Shown: piece by piece, positions 58,943 through 64,000 of the stretch
How the letters are laid out: each line of letters opens with the position of its first letter
Numbering within the stretch: the first letter of the stretch is position 1
Source of the DNA: Aquilutibacter rugosus
GTDB taxonomy: Bacteria; Pseudomonadota; Gammaproteobacteria; Xanthomonadales; Xanthomonadaceae
Length of the DNA stretch: 64,000 nt
NCBI RefSeq assembly: GCF_036541335.1
Contig: NZ_JAZHBO010000002.1
Coordinates: forward strand, 1-64,000
Direction: 5' to 3'
Program-made: the position numbers and the translations under genes
Notes under the pieces: model-generated
The model's input: only the letters and a program-made list of their open reading frames with translations
Database searches by the model: none
Told to the model about the DNA's origin: nothing

Positions 58943-59356
58943 ATGTTGCAACCTAAACGTACCAAGTTCCGCAAGGTCCACAAGGGCCGCAACACCGGCC
59001 TGAGCTGGTCGGCCAACCAAGTGTCGTTCGGCGAGTATGGCCTCAAGGCCACTAGCTTCGGCCAGTTGACCGCCCGTCAGATCGAAGCTGCCCGTCGTGC
59101 CATCTCCCGTCACGTGAAGCGTGGCGGTAAGATGTGGATCCGCGTGTTCCCCGACAAGCCCATCACCAAGAAGCCGATCGAAGTCCGCATGGGTTCCGGT
59201 AAGGGTAACGTCGAATACTGGGTCGCCCAGATCCAGCCCGGCCGTATGATCTATGAGATCGAAGGTGTCAGCGAAGAAGTTGCCCGCGAGGCCTTCCGTC
59301 TGGCTGCGGCCAAGCTGTCGGTGACCACCACCTTCATTTCCCGCACGGTGCGCTAA
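58943..59356 (+). CDS. rplP: 50S ribosomal protein L16
   Basis: 137 residues. [19 protein letters not shown] and [20 protein letters not shown] are typical. It contacts the tRNA elbow near the A site. Its stop overlaps the rpmC start by one base (TAATG). Confidence 0.98.
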   Translation: MLQPKRTKFRKVHKGRNTGLSWSANQVSFGEYGLKATSFGQLTARQIEAARRAISRHVKRGGKMWIRVFPDKPITKKPIEVRMGSGKGNVEYWVAQIQPGRMIYEIEGVSEEVAREAFRLAAAKLSVTTTFISRTVR

Positions 59357-59541
59357 TGAACATTAAAGAACTCCGCAATAAGTCCGCGGACGAGCTGCGC
59401 GCCCACCTGACCGAACTGCATAAGGAGTCGTTCTCGCTCCGTATGCAAAAGGCCACGGGCCAGCTCGCCACCACCCATCAGGCCAAGCTTGTGCGCCGCG
59501 AGATCGCTCGCGTCAACACCTTGCTGACCGAGAAGAAGTAA
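59356..59541 (+). CDS. rpmC: 50S ribosomal protein L29
   Basis: 61 residues, a helical hairpin protein at the tunnel exit. [20 protein letters not shown] and [16 protein letters not shown] are diagnostic. Coupled to rplP. Confidence 0.97.
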   Translation: MNIKELRNKSADELRAHLTELHKESFSLRMQKATGQLATTHQAKLVRREIARVNTLLTEKK

Positions 59542-59550
59542 GGACTCACC

Positions 59551-59823
59551 ATGACCGACAACAATACAGAGAAAGCCATCCGCACGGTTGAAGGCCGAGT
59601 CATCTCCAACAAGATGGACAAGACCGTCACCGTTCTGGTGGAACGCCAGGTCAAGCACGCACTGTATGGCAAGTACGTGCGTCGTTCGACCAAGCTGCAC
59701 GCCCACGACGCCGATAATTCCTGCAAGGAAGGCGATGTGGTCCGCGTCAAGGAGATCTCCCCGATGTCCAAGACCAAAAACTGGACCGTGGTTGAAATCG
59801 TCAACCGCGCTGCCGAAGCATAA
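59551..59823 (+). CDS. rpsQ: 30S ribosomal protein S17
   Basis: 90 residues. [33 protein letters not shown] and the [18 protein letters not shown] segment identify this primary 16S rRNA-binding OB-fold protein. Confidence 0.98.
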   Translation: MTDNNTEKAIRTVEGRVISNKMDKTVTVLVERQVKHALYGKYVRRSTKLHAHDADNSCKEGDVVRVKEISPMSKTKNWTVVEIVNRAAEA

Positions 59824-59838
59824 GAGAGGAGCAGAACC

Positions 59839-60207
59839 ATGATCCAAATGCAAAGCTACCTCGACGTGGCCGATAACTCCGGTGCCAAGGAAGTGATGTG
59901 CATCAAGGTGCTGGGCGGCTCGAAGCGCCGTTACGCCGGCATCGGCGACATCATCAAGGTCACCGTGAAAGACGCGATTCCGCGCGGCAAGGTCAAGAAG
60001 GGCGACGTCTATGACGCCGTCGTGGTCCGCACCCGTAAGGGCGTTCGTCGTCCGGACGGTTCGCTGATCCGCTTCGACGGTAACGCTGCCGTGCTGCTGA
60101 ACAACAAGCAAGAGCCCATTGGTACGCGTATCTTTGGACCTGTCACCCGCGAGCTGCGCTCCGAGAAGTTCATGAAGATCGTCTCGCTTGCGCCGGAAGT
60201 GCTGTAA
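59839..60207 (+). CDS. rplN: 50S ribosomal protein L14
   Basis: 122 residues, exactly the usual length. [20 protein letters not shown] and the [20 protein letters not shown] block are invariant. It forms the intersubunit bridge B8 and is the docking site of RsfS. Confidence 0.99.
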   Translation: MIQMQSYLDVADNSGAKEVMCIKVLGGSKRRYAGIGDIIKVTVKDAIPRGKVKKGDVYDAVVVRTRKGVRRPDGSLIRFDGNAAVLLNNKQEPIGTRIFGPVTRELRSEKFMKIVSLAPEVL

Positions 60208-60222
60208 TCGGAGGCAATTCAA

Positions 60223-60534
60223 ATGAACCGTATTAAAAAGGGCGACCAAGTCGTCGTCATCGCCGGTAAGGACAAGGGCAACAAGGGTGAAGTACTCGCC
60301 ATTAAGGGCGACAAGATCACCGTGTCCAACGTCAACATCATCAAGCGCCACACCAAGGCGAACCCGCAGGCCGGTCTGGCCGGCGGTATCGTCGAACGCG
60401 AGGCCCCGATCCATATCTCGAACGTCATGCTGTTCAACCCTGCCACCGGCAAGGGCGAACGCGTTTCGATCAAGGTCCTGGAGGATGGAACCAAGACCCG
60501 TGTGTTCCGCTCCGGTGCGTCGATTGACGCCTAA
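60223..60534 (+). CDS. rplX: 50S ribosomal protein L24
   Basis: 103 residues with the KOW motif at the start ([20 protein letters not shown]), then [13 protein letters not shown] and [17 protein letters not shown]. It initiates 50S assembly. Confidence 0.98.
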   Translation: MNRIKKGDQVVVIAGKDKGNKGEVLAIKGDKITVSNVNIIKRHTKANPQAGLAGGIVEREAPIHISNVMLFNPATGKGERVSIKVLEDGTKTRVFRSGASIDA

Positions 60535-60546
60535 GGAATTGAAACT

Positions 60547-61086
60547 ATGACTACTCGTCTCGAAAAGTTCTACAAAGAAGAAGTGGTTCCGCAGCTGACC
60601 GAAAAGTTCGGCTACAAGAACCCGATGGAAGTGCCTAAGCTGGTCAAGATCACCTTGAACATGGGCGTCGGCGAAGCCGCGACCAACAAGAAGGTGCTTG
60701 AGAATGCCGTGGCCGACATGGAAAAGATCTCCGGCCAGAAGGCTGTGGTCACCAAGTCGCGCGTCTCGGTTGCCTCGTTCAAGATCCGTGACGGCTGGCC
60801 GATCGGCTGCAAGGTCACCCTGCGTTCGGACAAAATGTTTGAATTCCTGGATCGTCTGATCAACATCTCGCTGCCCCGTACCCGCGACTTCCGCGGTGTG
60901 TCCGGCAAGTCCTTCGACGGCCGTGGCAACTACAACATGGGCGTCAAGGAACAGATCATCTTCCCGGAAATCGACTTTGACCAGGTCGACGCGGTGCGCG
61001 GTATGGACATCGCCATCACCACCACTGCCAAGACCGACGCCGAAGCGAAGGCCTTGCTGGAAGCGTTCCGCTTCCCCTTCCGTTAA
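60547..61086 (+). CDS. rplE: 50S ribosomal protein L5
   Basis: 179 residues. [38 protein letters not shown] and [19 protein letters not shown] are typical. It binds 5S rRNA and contacts P-site tRNA. Confidence 0.98.
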   Translation: MTTRLEKFYKEEVVPQLTEKFGYKNPMEVPKLVKITLNMGVGEAATNKKVLENAVADMEKISGQKAVVTKSRVSVASFKIRDGWPIGCKVTLRSDKMFEFLDRLINISLPRTRDFRGVSGKSFDGRGNYNMGVKEQIIFPEIDFDQVDAVRGMDIAITTTAKTDAEAKALLEAFRFPFR

Positions 61087-61104
61087 TAGGATCAGGTAAA
61101 GATT

Positions 61105-61410
61105 ATGGCTAAGACCTCGATGATCAACCGCGAAGTGAAGCGTGCCAAGCTGGCCGCTCGCTATGCGGACAAGCGTACCGAACTGAAGAAAGTGATCGCT
61201 TCGGAAACCGCTTCGTACGAAGAAAAGATGGAAGCTGCAACCAAGCTGCAAAAGTTGCCGCGTGACAGCTCGCCGTCGCGTCAGCAAAACCGTTGCGTGC
61301 TGACCGGTCGTCCGCGTGGTGTGTACAGCAAGTTCGGCCTGGGCCGTAACAAGCTGCGCGAACACACCATGAAGGGCGACGTCCCGGGCCTGCGCAAGGC
61401 TTCCTGGTAA
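61105..61410 (+). CDS. rpsN: 30S ribosomal protein S14
   Basis: 101 residues, the zinc-independent form: only one Cys ([20 protein letters not shown]), so no CxxC pairs. In almost all bacteria rpsH and rplF follow within a few bases. Here rpsN is the last gene of the operon, and a strong terminator follows. Confidence 0.98.
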   Translation: MAKTSMINREVKRAKLAARYADKRTELKKVIASETASYEEKMEAATKLQKLPRDSSPSRQQNRCVLTGRPRGVYSKFGLGRNKLREHTMKGDVPGLRKASW

Positions 61411-61454
61411 GTCGCGGCGCTCGGTAACGCTAACCGGTTCCCGAGCGGTACTGC

Positions 61455-61497
61455 AAAACAAGATGACCCGTCTCTCTGAGGCGGGTCATTTTGTTTT
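61455..61497 (+). terminator. Strong intrinsic terminator after rpsN
   Basis: A nearly perfect stem of about 19 bp (61455-61473 with 61479-61497, short loop), with A-rich left and T-rich right arms, so it works as a terminator on the plus strand. A weaker hairpin (CGCTCGG at 61418-61424 with CCGAGCG at 61441-61447) precedes it. It ends the ribosomal operon at an unusual place. Confidence 0.9.
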
Positions 61498-61511
61498 GTA
61501 AGGTAGTTCTG

Positions 61512-61540
61512 TTTAAAGTTTAGATTATCGTTGCTATGGT
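61512..61540 (+). promoter_or_regulatory. Possible promoter of the small secreted protein and receptor
   Basis: TTTAAA (61512-61517), a 17 nt spacer and TATGGT (61535-61540) in an AT-rich stretch just after the terminator. Both boxes are weak. Confidence 0.3.
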
Positions 61541-61571
61541 TTAATTTCAGGAACCAACCAAAGAGGACTAC

Positions 61572-61781
61572 ATGAAGTCACTCAAGTTGCTTATTTCCGT
61601 TCTTGTGCTTTCTGGGCTTTTAGTAGTTCCAACTGTTGCACTGGCGAGCGGAACCGTTTATGTCTACGATGATCGCAGCGGGCAGTGGTTTTCCTGCACC
61701 GGTGTCTACAACGACGCAGGGGATTTAGTCGGAGTGAAAGAATGCATCGCACTGGACTCAGAGCCACCAATTGATCCTTAG
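61572..61781 (+). CDS. Small secreted protein, unknown function
   Basis: 69 residues. The signal peptide spans about 1-25 (MKSLKLLISVLVLSGLLVVP, then TVALA before the cut), leaving about 44 residues. Cys42 and Cys58 could form one disulfide. The mature part, SGTVYVYDDRSGQWFSCTGVY, is acidic and resembles no family I know. AGAGGA lies 4 nt before the ATG. The TonB-dependent receptor starts 18 nt later, so the two are probably co-expressed. The base composition is AT-richer than the ribosomal genes. Confidence 0.6.
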   Translation: MKSLKLLISVLVLSGLLVVPTVALASGTVYVYDDRSGQWFSCTGVYNDAGDLVGVKECIALDSEPPIDP

Positions 61782-61799
61782 TCAGCGGGCTGCGTAGTT

Positions 61800-64000
61800 A
61801 TGCGGGCAAAGACAGGCATGCACTTCCGGTCAATGTCAGGTCATTCCGGCGTGAGATTCAGTCGCCGAGTTTTATGCGCTCTCACCTTCGGCTTTTCGGC
61901 TGTAGCAAATGCGTTTGGCCAAACCCCACCGCACGACGATTGCGCGCCACTGGGCAATGGGTCGGGTCCACAGAAACAGCAGGGGGCGGTCGCACCGGTA
62001 GCTCAAACGAATGCTCCGTCGCAGGGACTGTTGGAGGCGTTGCAGCGTCAATACGGTATGAAGCCTGAAAATGTCAAAATGGCACCGTCCTACTCACGTC
62101 CGGTGGATGAGTCCGACCTCGGACGTAAGTCAAAATGCACGTCGGCCGGTAAACAGGCTTCATCCATCGTAGCTCCCAGTGTTGGCAGCGTGACTGTCAA
62201 GGGCGTGATTGGAACCAAAGACGACACGAAGCGGATAATCGGCAGAGATCTTCTGGATAATCCGGATGAGCCCTACGTACAGCAAGTGCTAGCAAAGACA
62301 CCAGGTATGACAGTTACCAACCGCGGTGTCTCCATGTTGGGGCTTGGTGAACGCGCCACCAGAATCCTCGTGGACGGTCGAAGACCGCCAATTGGGTTCA
62401 GACTATCAGGGGTACGCGGATCTGATGTCGAACGCATTGAGTATACGTTCGGCTCCGACGCGGCCTATGCAGGTCAAGGTTTCGCCGGAACCATTAATAT
62501 TGTGATGCGCCGAAATTCCGTAAAGGCAAGGTCGAATCTCAGCCTTTCAATGAGCGGCGGGTCCGATACGGGCGTGATACTCGGTATCAGTGCTACGCGG
62601 CCACTTGGGACCTATAGCTCCCATTCCTTGAATATCCAGGCATTGGACATGGATACGGGCGGCAGATTCCCGGACAGCGCCTTAACTCGTTGGCGCGGCT
62701 TGATCAGGCCTCAGGGCGAGACGACTAATCGTTCGTTGGGTAGTTCATCGACATCTTCGCGAAATGCTTTTTATTCGTTGACGACACTGTTGCCGGACTC
62801 CTCGTCCATCCGATATTCACTGCGTAGCACTCGCAATGAAACTGCAGGTCAAGTCGAAGTCGAGGGGTGGGCGGGTGAGCACCTGGACCTGGAGCTTCGC
62901 AACCGCGCCATCCGTAACCTGGAGGTGGGGAGTGGGGCTGGCATGGATTGGCGCAAAGTACTTGAGAGCGGAGCAACTGCAACAGTTGCCATGAACTATT
63001 CAAAGAACGATTCGGAATATTCAACTCGTTTTGAGTTCTTTCCTGGCTCTATAGGCCAGCTCATAGCGCCGAATTTCTCGCGAGGTGAAAGGATTCGCCG
63101 TAATTTGGAACTTGACGGCAGTTACCAGTGGCCACAGATTGCCGGAATTACACCCGAAGTCGGATTCGACTTCGCAAGGTCCGAGTATTCCAATCGCGGT
63201 GATTGGTTTAAGAGTGACACCGGCACGGGAAGTCACGGATATCAGGATCTGGGGCAGTACTCCACCAAATCCATCTACGCAAAAGTCGTAAGAAAAATGG
63301 GCCCGTCCATTGCAGTCAATGCGGGACTGCGCAAGACCTGGTATCAGTTTGAGGGCACGCTAACCAGTACCGGCGATCGGAGCTTCGATTTCTCCGGTAA
63401 TTGGATCGAGCCTTCCGTTACTGTCAATTTCAGCAATCGACAGCCCGGCGACACATCGCTGTCATTTAGTCGGTCGGTTAGCCCGCCCACTGTCGAACGA
63501 ATCTTGGTGCGGGATATGCCCGCGCTGGGTGCGGAAAACATGCCACTCAATGCAACATCGGTGGGGGGCGAACGGGGTCGGAACATCAGTACGATCGACT
63601 CCCTGGTTCTTACTAGCGATCTGATTCGGAACAGTAGTCCAAATCTGTTTTTGAGTTTCTCCTATCGAAGACTCGAAAATGTGCAGGCAGACCGAATCTA
63701 CTTGGATGGCGGGACATGGCTCAGGCAGCCGTGGGCGTTAGACCGTGCTCAGGTGTTTGGGGCATCTGTAACGGTCAAGAAGGATCTGAAGCTTACAAAA
63801 TGGCTCCCCGGAACACTACAGCTGCAAGGCAGTTCGAGTTTCAACCGGGTGTCACCGATCAGCGAAACGCCGCGCGCGAATACGCTTCAGGACTTCCCGA
63901 AGTCTGCGGCCGAATTCGCGGCTAGTTACAGGAATGGCCCCTATTCTCTGAATGCGCGTGTGATCTTCCGCAACGAGGGGCGTCAATATCGCGGACCCGG
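61800..64000 (+). CDS. TonB-dependent outer-membrane receptor (incomplete at window end)
   Basis: An uninterrupted frame of 733 codons from ATG 61800 to the window edge. A signal sequence lies at about 20-40 (RRVLCALTFGFSAVANAFG); later starts at 61818, 61833 or GTG 61848 would shorten a long basic N terminus. A Pro/Gln-rich linker with two Cys (about 42-120) comes next. The plug domain (about 130-240) has PYVQQVLAKTPGMTVTNRGV, RILVDGRRP and DVERIEYTFGSDAAYAGQGF then AGTINIVMRR. The remainder alternates like beta-barrel strands. The mature part lacks the STN domain of transducing receptors. Rare codons (AGA, AGG, ATA, CTA) are frequent compared with the neighbours. Ligand unknown. Confidence 0.85.
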   Translation, partial: MRAKTGMHFRSMSGHSGVRFSRRVLCALTFGFSAVANAFGQTPPHDDCAPLGNGSGPQKQQGAVAPVAQTNAPSQGLLEALQRQYGMKPENVKMAPSYSRPVDESDLGRKSKCTSAGKQASSIVAPSVGSVTVKGVIGTKDDTKRIIGRDLLDNPDEPYVQQVLAKTPGMTVTNRGVSMLGLGERATRILVDGRRPPIGFRLSGVRGSDVERIEYTFGSDAAYAGQGFAGTINIVMRRNSVKARSNLSLSMSGGSDTGVILGISATRPLGTYSSHSLNIQALDMDTGGRFPDSALTRWRGLIRPQGETTNRSLGSSSTSSRNAFYSLTTLLPDSSSIRYSLRSTRNETAGQVEVEGWAGEHLDLELRNRAIRNLEVGSGAGMDWRKVLESGATATVAMNYSKNDSEYSTRFEFFPGSIGQLIAPNFSRGERIRRNLELDGSYQWPQIAGITPEVGFDFARSEYSNRGDWFKSDTGTGSHGYQDLGQYSTKSIYAKVVRKMGPSIAVNAGLRKTWYQFEGTLTSTGDRSFDFSGNWIEPSVTVNFSNRQPGDTSLSFSRSVSPPTVERILVRDMPALGAENMPLNATSVGGERGRNISTIDSLVLTSDLIRNSSPNLFLSFSYRRLENVQADRIYLDGGTWLRQPWALDRAQVFGASVTVKKDLKLTKWLPGTLQLQGSSSFNRVSPISETPRANTLQDFPKSAAEFAASYRNGPYSLNARVIFRNEGRQYRGP

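Noticed and set aside
59353..61461. A 702-codon open frame on the minus strand across rplE to rpmC
   Set aside because: It is antisense to seven certain ribosomal protein genes. Such long mirror frames arise from strong codon bias; its residues show no domain and it has no ribosome binding site.

Overview
The window is a piece of gammaproteobacterial chromosome of moderately high GC (about 60 percent by eye). Gene order suggests the order Lysobacterales/Xanthomonadales: lgt-thyA-folA facing apaH-apaG-rsmA-pdxA-surA-lptD, bioA-rsmE-gshB, and an oxyR-ahpF-ahpC locus with a conserved gene downstream of oxyR. This rests on remembered gene neighbourhoods, not a database search. I see no tRNA, rRNA, CRISPR array, insertion sequence or prophage.

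Layout. 1-72 is the tail of tuf with its terminator, then a secreted esterase and a short unidentified gene remnant. 1431-7267 holds a sugar transporter, a two-component system, and, divergently, a PAP2-family protein and an EptA/MCR-type lipid A phosphoethanolamine transferase. 7317-14834 is housekeeping: monomeric isocitrate dehydrogenase, gshB, rsmE, bioA, nudE, cysQ, mazG. 14917-17421 is a second two-component system followed by dgkA. 17455-20355 holds TerC, LemA and two TPM-domain proteins. 20383-29645 is lgt-thyA-folA facing the apaH-to-lptD operon. 29733-37714 holds msrB, a cob(I)alamin adenosyltransferase with a small membrane protein, two UbiH-family hydroxylases, rlmM, a deaminase, glnS and msrA.

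37672-49112 is the oxidative-stress locus. The gene after oxyR, then oxyR and ahpF, lie on one side and ahpC on the other. Between them is a six-gene block: a MacB-like ABC exporter plus an NtrC-family two-component system. Upstream of both ahpF and ahpC I find a close match to a tandem OxyR operator, abutting the -35 element with the same geometry. 49161-54430 holds prmC, a proline iminopeptidase, a Sel1-like secreted protein, a Nudix hydrolase, a FEN-type nuclease, a nitroreductase and a small membrane protein.

54502-61497 is the S10 operon, rpsJ to rplE plus rpsN, with its own promoter and a long leader carrying two terminator-like hairpins. It stops at a strong terminator after rpsN instead of continuing into rpsH-rplF. 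A small secreted protein and an incomplete TonB-dependent receptor follow to the window end.

Functional threads. Envelope defence: EptA releases diacylglycerol that DgkA can recycle, and each sits next to a two-component system. Peroxide defence: OxyR, AhpC, AhpF, MsrA and MsrB. I found no clearly new multi-gene system. The best leads are the paired OxyR operators around the inserted exporter block, an NtrC-like regulator without the sigma-54 contact motif, a PAP2 protein lacking a catalytic histidine, and the broken ribosomal operon.
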